Source of the DNA: Paenibacillus thiaminolyticus
Lineage (GTDB): Bacteria; Bacillota; Bacilli; Paenibacillales; Paenibacillaceae
DNA length: 64,000 nucleotides
Assembly: GCF_007066085.1 (NCBI RefSeq)
Contig: NZ_CP041405.1
Coordinates: 3,445,001 to 3,509,000 of the forward strand
Direction: 5' to 3'
The stretch's first letter is position 1; each line of letters starts with the position of its first letter. A program made the translations under genes and the position numbers. Shown piece after piece: positions 43,455-52,765 of this stretch. Below the pieces are notes generated by a model. That model did not search any database, was not told the origin of the DNA, and saw only the letters and a list, made by a program, of their open reading frames with translations.

Positions 43455-44756
43455 CTATGTCAGCTTATTGCCGCATTCAACGCAAAATTTCTGTCCCTGC
43501 TGCACTTCGTGGCCGCATTGGCCGCAGGCGAGCGCGAGCTCCTGACCGCAATGCGGGCAGAACTTGACTCCGGGTTCCACATTCTCCCCGCAATGTCGGC
43601 ACGGAACCGGCATATCTTGCCCGCACTTCACGCACTGGGCTTGGCCTGGTTGATTGTCTGCCCCGCAGTGGGGGCACGGATTATACGGGTCGCCGCAATG
43701 CGGACAGAACTTGGAATGCCGGGACATCGAACGGTTGCAGGCGCCGCACCGGACTTCTTCCGGGGGGCCGGCCTCTCCGGAGGCGGCAAATGCCGTGCCG
43801 CATCCCGTACAGAAGACGGCGTCTTCCGGATTGTGGCGATCGCATTTCGGACAAGCTTTCTGCCGGGCCGGCACTGTCTGCAGGTCATCGGCCAGCCGCG
43901 TCATCGTGCCGCCGATGGCGCCGCCGACGCCATAGCCCATACTGAGGCCAATCCCCGCGCCCATCAGATCCGAATGGGTGCCGCCCTCGTTCTTCGCGGC
44001 ATGCCCAAGCGTATCGAAGGTGCGCTCCTGCTGATACGTGAACCCGATAATATCCATCTCCGCCCGCTTCGTGAGCGCTTCCCGCAGTCGCTGCGTGGCC
44101 GGATCATCCTCCGGCGTATTGACGGAATCGACGGTGAAGTTCAACAACCGGATGCCATATTCCTCGAAGACGGGCGCCACGCGCTCCTGGATATGCTTGG
44201 AGATATCTGATATGTATGCGTTAATTTCCAGAATGCTAATTTTCCGGTGAACGAAATAAGACGAAATCAGCTCATGAATGTTCATCATCAGCACGCCGCG
44301 GAAATATTCGCTTAGCGCGTCCTGATTGAAGACAGGCATCGTGCCGACGAGCTTCCCCAGGAACTTGCGGGCGTCATCGATCTGAATGCCGAATTGTCCG
44401 TAGGAGCGCACCAGCACGAACATCTGATATTTCGGATCCTGGAGCTGCAGCGGCGCTCGCGTCCCCCATTTGATATTGAGAGAATGAAGCTTGTTGACGA
44501 ACCATACCTCCGCCGTGAACGGCGACTTGCCGCCGAACGGCAAATTCACGATATTGCTGATTATCGGTATATTGGCGGTACTTAACGTATGCCGGCCGGC
44601 GGTGAACCGATCCATCGCCTGTCCGCCTTTATAGAGAATCGCTTCCTGCGATTCATTGACGATAAGCTGCGTCCACGTCCCCATTTCCTGATTCGGATGC
44701 TTCCACGCGAATACATCCGGCGGACCGTCGTATTTGATCACATCAATGATTGCCAT
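43455..44756 (-). CDS. SPFH-domain protein with multiple zinc ribbons (YdjI-like)
   Basis: A 433-aa protein. Residues ~1-300 are an SPFH/virion-core-like domain (VFAWKHPNQEMGTWTQLIV, ILYKGGQAMDRFTAGRHTL, PEDDPATQRLREAL). The C-terminal ~120 residues contain five consecutive zinc ribbons with ten CxxC knuckles (CPKC, CTGC, CGAC, CPHC and so on). B. subtilis YdjI, which recruits the PspA stress protein to the membrane, has the same SPFH family. Five ribbons in a row is more than usual. Start ATG 44756 follows GGAGGGAGAAGG; the longer open frame to 44891 is not supported. No pspA gene is in the window. Confidence 0.88.
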   Translation of the reverse strand: MAIIDVIKYDGPPDVFAWKHPNQEMGTWTQLIVNESQEAILYKGGQAMDRFTAGRHTLSTANIPIISNIVNLPFGGKSPFTAEVWFVNKLHSLNIKWGTRAPLQLQDPKYQMFVLVRSYGQFGIQIDDARKFLGKLVGTMPVFNQDALSEYFRGVLMMNIHELISSYFVHRKISILEINAYISDISKHIQERVAPVFEEYGIRLLNFTVDSVNTPEDDPATQRLREALTKRAEMDIIGFTYQQERTFDTLGHAAKNEGGTHSDLMGAGIGLSMGYGVGGAIGGTMTRLADDLQTVPARQKACPKCDRHNPEDAVFCTGCGTAFAASGEAGPPEEVRCGACNRSMSRHSKFCPHCGDPYNPCPHCGADNQPGQAQCVKCGQDMPVPCRHCGENVEPGVKFCPHCGQELALACGQCGHEVQQGQKFCVECGNKLT

Positions 44757-44944
44757 CTTCCTTCTCCCTCCGCTGAATATATCTGTCCATTCTATTGGTT
44801 CTATGTATAGAGGCTTGCAAGGAAACCTCCCAAATACAATAAATACAGTCGCATCTCTATTATAGGAAAGATTAACTAGGAAATATATCATAAATATCGT
44901 GTCCGAATGATCATTTTGGAATCTAGCCTATGAAGCCGCAGCGC

Positions 44945-44971
44945 AAAAAAACACCCTCATCGGAATGAGGG
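44945..44971 (-). terminator. Intrinsic terminator after the small basic protein gene
   Basis: Read leftward, CCCTCAT / ATGAGGG with a 4-nt loop followed by TGTTTTTTT. Confidence 0.85.
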
Positions 44972-44980
44972 CGGACTCTG

Positions 44981-45244
44981 TTAGAAACGTCTTCTTCTCG
45001 GAATGCGGGGCCTTGTCTCCAGCAGCACGATGGCCAGCAGATCGAACAGGACGAGCGGCAAGATGAACGGGGCAAATGAGGTGTGCATTTTCTTCGCATG
45101 CTTCACAGAACTCACCTTGAGGTGGACCCTTTTTTTATCCACCTTCACGATTTTCCCGACATAGACATTGCCATTCTTCGCTCTAATGCTCACCTGCTTG
45201 TTCAGGCATTGAACGCATTTTCTGTACATGGATACAGCAGGCAT
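44981..45244 (-). CDS. Small basic protein, SH3/Sm-like N-terminus and one membrane helix
   Basis: An 87-aa protein. Residues ~8-45 look like a small beta-barrel (KQVSIRAKNGNVYVGKIVKV), reminiscent of Sm/SH3-like folds; residues ~58-75 are hydrophobic; the tail is arginine-rich. Function unknown. ATG start with GGGAGG upstream and a strong terminator downstream support it as a real gene. Confidence 0.7.
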   Translation of the reverse strand: MPAVSMYRKCVQCLNKQVSIRAKNGNVYVGKIVKVDKKRVHLKVSSVKHAKKMHTSFAPFILPLVLFDLLAIVLLETRPRIPRRRRF

Positions 45245-45362
45245 AGTTGACCTCCCTTACGCTTTTGTCGAGGCCAGTGTATGCCGGCTGCCTGGGAAGC
45301 GTGTGGGCTGGGCGATTACCGTGCTCCGGCTTCGAATGGCTCCATCCATGAATTTTTAAGAA

Positions 45363-46160
45363 CTAGAACACTTTATCCAAATCATATACTTCATCCGGTT
45401 CGAAATAATTTCTCGCTATTTTCAGCGTAAACCAATTTTGGCGCATAATCCAGGACGGGGTAACGTAGTAATTCTTCACTCGAATCACTTCGTCGCTCAT
45501 CTCTTGATTAATGCTGAGGATTGCCTCATCGGCATTGCCGAATGTGCGAAGCTTCTTGTAAATGGGGTGTCGCTCCCTGTCCATCATTCTGTACAGCGCC
45601 CTTATCATGTTGAACGCGGCAAACAGGAAAACAGGAATCACGGTATAGAAAATCTGCTTCGCCCTTTCCTGCAAAGCGCCTGTCATATCCAGCATAAAGG
45701 GCAGTACCTGCCGCTCTCCGTCTACCAACTCATTGGCGATTCCATAGACATCTGCCGGAACGCGGAATAACGCTCCCTCTAGCATGCCATCGAATGGCTC
45801 ATCAACATTGTGTCTGATTATGACAAAACGATCTCTCATCTGGGCCAAAGAATACTCGTATATTGCCTTCTCATCGCTTCGCACCATCCCCTGAAAAGCG
45901 GTCATCCATTCCACTTGCTCCGCAATCGGCTCAACTATCGTGCCGGCCTGGAAACGAACATGGAATTGATATACCTCCTCCGGATCAACGATGGACAGCA
46001 GTTGTTCTCCTTCCACCTCGAACGGACCGTTCATATAATTATGGATGGTTCGGAAGGAACCGCCGCACATGAGGATAACGACAACCATCAGGATTAGATT
46101 GCTTACTAGAAAATTTCGATTGCACCGTTTTATCTGATATTGTAGAAAAGAATCCGCCAT
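45363..46160 (-). CDS. Two-helix membrane protein of unknown function
   Basis: An approximately 265-aa protein with a hydrophobic helix near residues 18-37, a ~120-residue extracellular segment, a second helix (about IFYTVIPVFLFAAFNMIRAL) and a cytoplasmic C-terminus. No known family is certain. ATG 46160 (MADSFLQYQIKR) follows AGGGGATGA and sits 4 nt after the stop of the zinc-ribbon gene upstream, so they form an operon. Confidence 0.75.
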   Translation of the reverse strand: MADSFLQYQIKRCNRNFLVSNLILMVVVILMCGGSFRTIHNYMNGPFEVEGEQLLSIVDPEEVYQFHVRFQAGTIVEPIAEQVEWMTAFQGMVRSDEKAIYEYSLAQMRDRFVIIRHNVDEPFDGMLEGALFRVPADVYGIANELVDGERQVLPFMLDMTGALQERAKQIFYTVIPVFLFAAFNMIRALYRMMDRERHPIYKKLRTFGNADEAILSINQEMSDEVIRVKNYYVTPSWIMRQNWFTLKIARNYFEPDEVYDLDKVF

Positions 46161-46164
46161 GTTA

Positions 46165-46398
46165 TCATCCCCTAGAAGTATCCGTACCGGTCTTCCCTTT
46201 TTCACTAAGATCAGTCAAGGAGTAAGTTTCATTGCACGTGCTGCATCTGTAATAGATGCCAAGCTTGTTGGCTGACCCGACATCCCCCTTGCCAAGCTCC
46301 GCACGCTGCAGCAATTCCTCACAGCTCGGACATCTTTTTTCCCTGAAAAGAAAGTAAGACAGCTCTTTGGCCGAAAATTCTATCTCATAGGAAGTCAT
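46165..46398 (-). CDS. Small zinc-ribbon protein
   Basis: A 77-aa protein with one pair of knuckles, RCPSCEELL and RCSTCNETY. Start ATG 46398 (MTSYEIEFSAKEL) follows AAAGGAG; the longer frame to 46440 has no ribosome binding site. Probably a metal-binding partner of the membrane protein encoded 4 nt downstream. Confidence 0.75.
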   Translation of the reverse strand: MTSYEIEFSAKELSYFLFREKRCPSCEELLQRAELGKGDVGSANKLGIYYRCSTCNETYSLTDLSEKGKTGTDTSRG

Positions 46399-46596
46399 TG
46401 TTGCGTTCTCCTTTAATTTTGGATGCATCCGTTTTTTCATATATCGGCATATCCCCCGCAGTATTTCATAAAAAAAGGAAAAATATTAATTTCTACGTGA
46501 GAAAGGAAGTCCCTTACTTCCGTTAGGAGCGTTCAGATCGATCACCAATTCGTTACGTTTTATGATACAATGCCTGGAAAGGGGGGGGGTTCAACA

Positions 46597-47580
46597 ATGC
46601 ATGCACCTAAACTGAAGCAAGGAGACGAAATTCGAGTTATCGCGCCTTCCAGAAGCTTATCTCTCATTTCCATGCCGCAGCGAGAGCTGGCGCAGCGCCG
46701 CCTGGAGCAAATGGGGTTTACCGTGACCTTTGCCACCCATGCGGAAGAAATGGATGACTTCAACTCGTCCTCAATCGAAGCCAGAGTGAATGATCTGCAT
46801 GACGCGTTCCGAGATCCGGGGGTAAAAGCGATCTTGACCGTCATCGGCGGATTTAACAGCAACCAATTGCTACGCTATTTGGATTATGAACTGATCCGGC
46901 GCAATCCGAAATTATTCTGCGGATATTCCGACATCACCGCGTTGAGCAACGCGATATATGCCAAGACCGGGCTGATCACCTATTCCGGGCCTCATTTCTC
47001 GACCTTCGGCATGGAACGGGGCATCGAGTATACGGCTGAACATTTTCTCGCTGCGATGACGACGAATGAAGTGATGACGGCGAAGCCTGCGGAGCAATGG
47101 AGCGACGATGCATGGTATCTCGACCAGGAACGGCGGGATTTCATCCCGAACGAAGGGTGGGCTATCCTTCAGACCGGTGCTTGCGAAGGAACGATCATCG
47201 GGGGCAATGTATGCACGTTGAATCTGCTGCACGGCACGGAGTACATGCCCGATCTGCAGGGGGCCGTGTTGTTTGTGGAGGATGACGAGGAAACCGATCC
47301 GGCGACGTTCGATCGCGACTTGCAATCGCTCCTCCACCAGCCTGGCGCCGATGCGGTGCGCGGCTTAGTCATCGGCCGCTTCCAGAAAGCATCGCGCATG
47401 ACGCTGGATTTGCTGAAGCAAATTATCGCCAGCAAGCAAGAATTGCGGGGCATCCCGGTCATCGCCAACGTTGATTTCGGCCATACCACGCCGCAGCTTA
47501 CGTTCCCGATCGGCGGCCACGCCAAGCTGGACGCCAACCCCGAGGCGCCGCTTCTGCAGTTCGGGGAAGAGGCTTTTTAA
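46597..47580 (+). CDS. Peptidase S66 / LD-carboxypeptidase (MccF-like)
   Basis: A 327-aa serine peptidase. The nucleophile region is KLFCGYSDITALSNAIY; the catalytic Glu and His are expected in FVEDDEETDPATFDRDL and ANVDFGHTTPQLTFPIG. The family includes murein tetrapeptide LD-carboxypeptidases and MccF proteins giving immunity to microcin C; length and the FGYSD-type loop fit MccF-like members. ATG 46597 is preceded by a run of nine G (46581-46589) serving as the ribosome binding site. Confidence 0.9.
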   Translation: MHAPKLKQGDEIRVIAPSRSLSLISMPQRELAQRRLEQMGFTVTFATHAEEMDDFNSSSIEARVNDLHDAFRDPGVKAILTVIGGFNSNQLLRYLDYELIRRNPKLFCGYSDITALSNAIYAKTGLITYSGPHFSTFGMERGIEYTAEHFLAAMTTNEVMTAKPAEQWSDDAWYLDQERRDFIPNEGWAILQTGACEGTIIGGNVCTLNLLHGTEYMPDLQGAVLFVEDDEETDPATFDRDLQSLLHQPGADAVRGLVIGRFQKASRMTLDLLKQIIASKQELRGIPVIANVDFGHTTPQLTFPIGGHAKLDANPEAPLLQFGEEAF

Positions 47581-47709
47581 AGGGTAAGGGGTGTACGAAA
47601 GAGAAATGCGGATGGATAGAAGAACGTGCTGCAAGCTTGTGAAGGGGTTTGCGGCATGTTTTTTCAAACTTAACTCCCGGACTGAAGCTGCCCCGATTTT
47701 TGGCATTAT

Positions 47710-47751
47710 AAAAGGCTCATTCCTACTCATCGTTCAAGTTAGAAATAAGCC
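47710..47751 (-). terminator. Cassette-type terminator, copy 1
   Basis: Read leftward, GGCTTATTTCT / AGGAATGAGCC followed by TTTTATAA. It shares sequence (GGCTTATT, AACTTG, ATGAG, GGAATGAGCC) with copies at 50841-50890 and 53044-53093. It ends the SUKH immunity cassette. Confidence 0.75.
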
Positions 47752-47850
47752 GCTAAAGAATGAAAAAGTATATATTGATTTGGTATTGTGAATTGTGTTC
47801 TATTTTTTTAAAGACGAAGATTAAAAAAATGGATTTACATACCGATAACT

Positions 47851-48255
47851 TTATTTGAAAATCAACATTTTAGTAAACTCAAGAAAATCATTTGCTATGT
47901 GAATTAAGCCTTCTTCCAACTCTTCGAGTGCCAGTTCATAATCCCACAAAATTATACTTGGCTCTTGGTGTCTCCCATTACTATAAAATAGGCAGATATA
48001 ATCATCAATATCAGTGAAAGCAATGGGTACAATGCCCTCTAACAATTGATCTCTACTTTCCGTGTAGATTTCTCCAATGCTATTTAAGCCTTCATATTTG
48101 ATATCTAACCATTGCTTAACTATAAATTCTCCATGCTCGCTTCTTAGTATAATACTATTATATCTTCTATAATCTTTTGTATCAGAAAACCATTTAATAT
48201 ACGATTCAGGAATTTTTATGTTCAAGTATTTTTCCAGTTCTTCAGTGCCATGCAT
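47851..48255 (-). CDS. SMI1/KNR4 (SUKH) family immunity protein
   Basis: A 134-aa protein of the SUKH superfamily, which neutralises many polymorphic toxins. Seen: LEKYLNIKIPESYIKWFSD, the mid-protein acidic stretch IVPIAFTDIDDYICLFYSN with the family pattern, and WDYELALEELEEGLIHIANDF at the C-terminus. The start overlaps the end of the preceding toxin fragment by 34 nt; AAGGAG lies 8 nt upstream of ATG 48255. Immunity partner of the displaced toxin C-terminus. Confidence 0.85.
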   Translation of the reverse strand: MHGTEELEKYLNIKIPESYIKWFSDTKDYRRYNSIILRSEHGEFIVKQWLDIKYEGLNSIGEIYTESRDQLLEGIVPIAFTDIDDYICLFYSNGRHQEPSIILWDYELALEELEEGLIHIANDFLEFTKMLIFK

Positions 48256-48797
48256 ACATTATTCTCCTTTATAAAATGGAAACTGTTCCTATTCGTTTTG
48301 TTAGGTTTAGGATCCAGATTAATGTAAACTCTATGGCTTCCTGTTGGTGTATCTGGCGTACTTATATTAAAATTATATTCTTTTTTATACAAAATTGTAT
48401 TTTGTTCATCATTGTATTTTATACTATCGGGGTTCATCATAATATCTTCTCTTAACTTGCGGACATCTATATCTTTTCCATACTGTGTTTTTTTCTTTGT
48501 CGATTTCTCAGCAGAATTATATAAATGCTTTTCTGAGTGAACTGTAAAATCATCTTTTTCCAGTCCCCCATTTAATTTATAGAAGTTATCGCCTTCACCC
48601 GTTCCCCAGTGCTCTCCTTTCCCCTTTGGGGCGTTCTCTAGTCTTTGAAGGCTGTTTGACTTCAGCTTTTTTTCAAGAGACTTTCTTATCCCTTGATACC
48701 CATTCTTAAAGCTTTCTTTATCAGTTTTTTGCCCAACCTTATACTCCAAGAACTTATCGCCTGTCCACACTCTTAGCTTCCCATTGACTATTTTCAA
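48222..48797 (-). CDS. Displaced toxin C-terminus (orphan cassette D)
   Basis: A 191-residue frame beginning at a TTG without a ribosome binding site, so a silent fragment rather than a full gene. Its first ~45 residues (GKLRVWTGDKFLEYKVGQK) match the junction region of the large VgrG effector at 53536-56511; homology begins near 48803. The remainder (HSEKHLYNSAEK, YGKDIDVRKLREDIM, GSHRVYINLDPKPNK) is unrelated to the effector's current toxin and has no family I can name. Likely toxin followed by its SUKH immunity gene. Confidence 0.75.
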   Translation of the reverse strand: MKIVNGKLRVWTGDKFLEYKVGQKTDKESFKNGYQGIRKSLEKKLKSNSLQRLENAPKGKGEHWGTGEGDNFYKLNGGLEKDDFTVHSEKHLYNSAEKSTKKKTQYGKDIDVRKLREDIMMNPDSIKYNDEQNTILYKKEYNFNISTPDTPTGSHRVYINLDPKPNKTNRNSFHFIKENNVCMALKNWKNT

Positions 48798-48871
48798 TGG
48801 GCTGTTTATCCAGTGATTAATGGAGCTGTAAATTTATATTTTTCAGCTCGATTTAGATTCAAAAATCATGA

Positions 48872-49378
48872 TTACTCTTCGCTATCCTTAAAAGTGAAAA
48901 GGATGTTACTAAAGCGAACACTTCCTTTATCAATAAGATCAGATATTAGATTCACTTTATACTCACATTTCGGATATTGAATTCCAATCTGCGAAACCTT
49001 TCTTTCTTCAATCTCTAGCTCTTTGACATTTTCAAGCATGCTTGCGATTTGATACATCAACTCTAATATTTCCTTATGGGATTTGTCTCTTAAACTTCCT
49101 TCAAAAACAACATTCCCATAAGTGTGGCTTGAAGTAATATTTTCTTTCGCATCGTCATCGATAAACATAAATTCTTCCTCTAATAGGAATAATGAAGTCT
49201 GGAATCCTAAAAAAGAGAAATAGAAATCTTTGTCCTCGTTAATGCTTACATATCTTATTTGTTCATTGATATCTTGTACTTCTTTTTCATCTAGAGTAAG
49301 AGCTTTAACACACATGTTTGTGTGCTTTTTAAGAGGCTCCACCAAATGATTCATAATCTCTTCATTCGTAAATTCCAT
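48872..49378 (-). CDS. Predicted immunity protein without adjacent toxin
   Basis: An approximately 168-aa acidic protein; no family recognised. Start ATG 49378 (MEFTNEEIMNHLV) follows GGAAAGGG; ATG 49420 is an alternative. Its AT-rich composition and position in the orphan series suggest an immunity gene whose toxin was lost. Confidence 0.6.
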   Translation of the reverse strand: MEFTNEEIMNHLVEPLKKHTNMCVKALTLDEKEVQDINEQIRYVSINEDKDFYFSFLGFQTSLFLLEEEFMFIDDDAKENITSSHTYGNVVFEGSLRDKSHKEILELMYQIASMLENVKELEIEERKVSQIGIQYPKCEYKVNLISDLIDKGSVRFSNILFTFKDSEE

Positions 49379-49534
49379 GCAAAATTGCCCTTTCCGGTAT
49401 ATATCCGTCATCGTTTCCACACTCTTAATTTTTTAAAATTCTCTAAACAAATTTCGTTCCTGGTGCAAACATATCCTTTGAATACAAAAAGAAACCCTGA
49501 AAGGCAAAACCAATCAAGGTCGAAAGGTCTCAAA

Positions 49535-50053
49535 TTAACAGATGTTTATTTCTTCTCTATTTAGAGTGTTTAAATGGTCTGTTTTCATCGACCAGTAATC
49601 TTCTAGGAAATCATCAACTGATCCTACATTCTTAATAATATGCAATTTTAGTAATCCCGCTAATGAATCATGAGCAACTAATAATAGCTCCTCATCTTCG
49701 CATATTATTTTAATGCCAATATCAACTTCAACAAACCAATCAGTACTATTATTCTCCCAAGTTACTCTATCTCTAAGAACAGTAATCGCCACTATGTTCT
49801 TACCTATATATGATTTACAATAATCCGGCTTTGGCATTGTATCTAGTTCAATATCTAACATAGGATACTCATCCCCGTCAGATGCTTCTGTTGGGATGTT
49901 TTTGATAATTACATCTTTATTATGACCTTTAATGAAAATACTTAGAGCAAATTCTCCAACTTCATCAATTAATAGATTGAAAGATGCCCCCTTCAAATTT
50001 TTAAGCATATTTTTTTGTTCTTGACTTATCAGATTTTTTACAATATGCTGCAT
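49535..50053 (-). CDS. Predicted immunity protein of cassette C
   Basis: A 172-aa acidic protein of unknown family, starting 11 nt after the stop of the toxin fragment at 50065-50415, with AAGGAGGA upstream. The tight spacing is the same as in cassette B and fits a cognate immunity gene. Confidence 0.65.
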   Translation of the reverse strand: MQHIVKNLISQEQKNMLKNLKGASFNLLIDEVGEFALSIFIKGHNKDVIIKNIPTEASDGDEYPMLDIELDTMPKPDYCKSYIGKNIVAITVLRDRVTWENNSTDWFVEVDIGIKIICEDEELLLVAHDSLAGLLKLHIIKNVGSVDDFLEDYWSMKTDHLNTLNREEINIC

Positions 50054-50064
50054 CCTAGTCCTCC

Positions 50065-50415
50065 TTAGTCTACAAAATGAACTTTTTGCTGCTTGTACGT
50101 ACTACCACCGTTAATATCAACCGCGGGCGTGCCGTCAGAATGTGAAACAGGTCTATAAGTAATTGCTGTACCATCTTCCAAAATTCTAAGTTTTTTTCCA
50201 TTACCAATGTCTCTCTCAGTTTTAAATCCTTGTGTTTTCTCGTCAAAGAATTCTCGTGCGACCTTATCTCCTCCTGAAAGATTCCTCACCTTACTGTTTC
50301 CACTCTGACCAACTTCACCAAAGTATCCAGAATCATTGGCTTTGAACTTGATAGGATTTCCTGTTGCTCCAGCGCCACCCTTACCCTGTGGCGTCTTTCC
50401 TGAATTACTCTCCAT
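50065..50415 (-). CDS. Orphan toxin domain of cassette C
   Basis: A 116-residue open frame starting [13 protein letters not shown], matching the MESTSGKGSQGKG junction in the large VgrG effector. The following ~95 residues ([20 protein letters not shown] ... [20 protein letters not shown]) form a distinct C-terminal domain of a type found in polymorphic toxins, which I cannot name. It continues in frame upstream into a decayed copy of the effector, so as it stands it is probably not expressed. Confidence 0.65.
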   Translation of the reverse strand: MESNSGKTPQGKGGAGATGNPIKFKANDSGYFGEVGQSGNSKVRNLSGGDKVAREFFDEKTQGFKTERDIGNGKKLRILEDGTAITYRPVSHSDGTPAVDINGGSTYKQQKVHFVD

Positions 50416-50806
50416 AACATTCCAGTAATTCTTCTGGTTCTTCGTCAGCTCAGATGGTTTTTTCCCGTGCTCTTATTTGAATATATATAACCACCAGCAG
50501 GGGCCACCTTCAAACCAAACTTATTATTATCTGCCATGTTTTCAAGAGACTCTCTTAGCCCTTGAATCCCATTCTTGAAGCTTTCTATACAGTTTTTTTG
50601 CCAACTTTATACTCAAAAAACTTATGTCCTGTCCACACTCTTAGCTTCCCATTGACTATTTCTAATGGGCTTTTTGTACTTTTATTAAATTTGGGCATTC
50701 CTATTTTGAATTCCCGGAATATCGTACGTCGTACGCTCTCGGACAAAGAAGAAGTTCAATCGTCTGACATTCGGTTCATCATGGAATTGTTCCTCAAGGC
50801 CATTCA
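50416..50806 (-). pseudogene. Decayed copy of the VgrG2 pre-toxin region (cassette C)
   Basis: Closely matches 54003-54395 of the effector gene: the EEQFHDEPNVRRLNFFFVRE, VWTGDKF/VWTGHKF and NKFGLKVAPAGGYIYS segments are all recognisable. Frameshifts occur near 50718 (GATATTCCGGG), 50600 (a lost base in the AAAAAAACTG run) and 50465. Homology stops abruptly near 50806. Confidence 0.85.
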
Positions 50807-50840
50807 AGCCCCGACATAGTTTCTGCCGCGGCAATGACAC

Positions 50841-50890
50841 AAAAAAGGCTCATTCCTCCTCATGCTCCAAGTTGGAATAAGCCTTTTAAA
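50841..50890 (-). terminator. Cassette-type terminator, copy 2
   Basis: Read leftward, AAAAGGCTTATTCC pairs with GGAATGAGCCTTTT (14 bp with one G-T) followed by TTTTTT-rich sequence. Best preserved of three copies; ends cassette B immunity transcription. Confidence 0.85.
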
Positions 50891-51028
50891 GTTTATTAAG
50901 TGCTTATCAAGTTATTTAGTGTTTGGTTTGTTGGTTGTATTGTACGATCTTGTTTTGAGGGTTGTAAACTCCAAATTATGGTCTTCATGTTTATCCTTTG
51001 TGCGATTAACCTTTGCTTCCAGTATTCT

Positions 51029-51406
51029 CTATTTATTTATACGCATTGAAATTGATTTTGATGCTACATAACAACCAAAATCTGAAGGGTAATCTTCAGG
51101 AATGAATTTAAAAATATAGTTCCCCTGTTCTATCTTAAATCTTCTATTTATTTCTTTTGCCTCCGTATCAGATAACAACATAAATGCAACTTGTGAAGTA
51201 TCTGTCTGCCAAGAAAAGGGAAGTGATACTAAAAAAACTTCTTGAAAACTGATTTCAATGTCTGAAATTGTGGTAGTTGAATCAAGGCTACCAGTAATAA
51301 GTAACTCATAGTCCTTATATTGAGTCACTTCAAAATCCATCCACATCTGTTTAATTAAAAACTCATTGATTTTTCCAACTACACTTTCAACTTCATTTTT
51401 TTGCAT
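51029..51406 (-). CDS. Predicted immunity protein of cassette B
   Basis: A 125-aa protein of unknown family (QMWMDFEVTQYKDYELLITG). Starts 11 nt after the end of the toxin fragment; AGGAG of its ribosome binding site overlaps the toxin stop. A cassette-type terminator follows about 140 nt downstream. Confidence 0.65.
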   Translation of the reverse strand: MQKNEVESVVGKINEFLIKQMWMDFEVTQYKDYELLITGSLDSTTTISDIEISFQEVFLVSLPFSWQTDTSQVAFMLLSDTEAKEINRRFKIEQGNYIFKFIPEDYPSDFGCYVASKSISMRINK

Positions 51407-51417
51407 AACAATCGCTC

Positions 51418-51833
51418 CTATCTAGGTACTTGTATGTGTGTTTCTCTTGCAGCAGTATCGTTATACTTCGGATTTATATTGCCGTTTTTACCTGGCTTCA
51501 AGGTACTTTGATGATGCCATATACCATTAGAGTCCATATACTCAACCCCTGTTCCTTGTTGACCATCCGGGATGTTTACCCTTTGCCTACTTACTCTATA
51601 TATGCTATCGGTTTTCCATACTCGGGGTTCGCTTCATGAATTCTGACTTCATATTTGTAGTCGCCCTCAGTCCAAGATTCCTTTAATCTACTAGGGGTAT
51701 TCTCTAATCCTTGTCGCTTTAGCGCTGCATCAAGAAAAACTTTAGGATTATTGGACTCAGCCAATTTAGGAGCTTTTGGCGTCCCCCCAGATTTACCCTT
51801 ACCCTGTGGTGCCTTTCCTGAATTGCTCTCCAT
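51418..51833 (-). pseudogene. Frameshifted orphan toxin domain of cassette B
   Basis: Begins MESNSGKAPQGKG, the same junction motif as the effector. NPKVFLDAALKRQGLE and YKYEVRIHEANPEYGK run to a frameshift near 51605 (one lost A), after which IYRVSRQRVNIPDGQ, EYMDSNGIWHHQSTL and KPGKNGNINPKYND complete the domain to the stop at 51418. The pattern resembles a C-terminal domain common in Bacillus/Paenibacillus polymorphic toxins (possibly the type 30 toxin group; not certain). Confidence 0.75.
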
Positions 51834-52560
51834 AACATTCAGGTAGTTCTCTTGGGTTCCTGTCTTCTTTCATAGGTTTTGTAACCCTAGTCTCTATATA
51901 TCCATGTCAGCGCCTGCAGCTGCAAGCTCAGGGCCAACCTTCATCTTCTTACCTATACTTTGAAGTGCCTCTTTTAGTCCCTAAATCCCGTTTTTGAAGC
52001 TTTCTTTAGATAAGTGTTGACGTAGGTTGGTAACCTTTTTTCCAAGCCCTGTTCTCAGTTCAACTTTAAGCTTATCGATCGTCCTGTTAACACCTTTCGG
52101 CAATTTGATTTGAGGAATGGTTCCTATCAATGCCGGTCCATAATCAATATTTTCCCTGATATAAAATAATGCAGAACCTCAGCTTCGGTTACGGACTTGA
52201 ACTGTTCCTCAAGGCCATTCGCTATCATTATTTTATCTTCTAAAGACAACCTATCGTCTTCCCATGCATTATAATGTTCAGGGTTGTAAATCTTCCCCGC
52301 TCCCAAGATGGCCCACATTTCGTTTTTCCGAAGCTGGTTCGGGAGGTGCAGAGTAAAAATGCCGCTGGCCTGCACGAGCAGAGAAGCTGCCGTCGCGGAT
52401 GGCAATGCTTCCCGAACTATGGATCTTCACTCCGCTCTGTTCATCGAGCCGAATGACGCTTCCCGCATGCAGACGCAGTTCGTTGGGCGCCAGATCAAAC
52501 CCGTTGCCTTGTTTGTTATGCCAAGCTTTCGCTTCCGGCCTGGTGGCGATCTTTCAGAAG
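51834..52560 (-). pseudogene. Internally deleted remnant of a VgrG2-like effector (cassette B)
   Basis: From 52560 leftward the sequence matches the VgrG beta-helix region of the effector (about 55200-55370), then jumps at about 52370-52330 directly to the TLHLPNQLRK region (54525), deleting ~650 bp. It continues through NPEHYNAWEDDRLSLEDKIM, then diverges, and ends with TQENYLNVMES at the toxin junction. Stops and frameshifts are present. Confidence 0.75.
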
Positions 52561-52672
52561 AAGTTTTCGGCAGGCACGGTGAGCCGATTTCGGGAGAAAC
52601 TGAGAAAGGTAGACCTTCTCATCCTGGATAAAGTGGGATATATGCCCTTTCGCCCAACAGGGGGCTCAGCGT
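52560..52672 (+). pseudogene. IstB-like ATPase fragment (IS21 family remnant)
   Basis: The rightward frame FREKLRKVDLLILDKVGYMP matches the Walker B region of IstB helper ATPases (consensus LILDD-GY-P). Only ~35 residues remain. It abuts the effector remnant at about 52560, suggesting a transposition-linked rearrangement. Confidence 0.6.
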
Positions 52673-52765
52673 ATGACACTTCCTTTGTAAAAATTAGCTC
52701 CTTGTAATCTAGCTCTGAATGGTGGAGAACATATCAAAATACAATGGGTTCTAAAATGTTAACAC

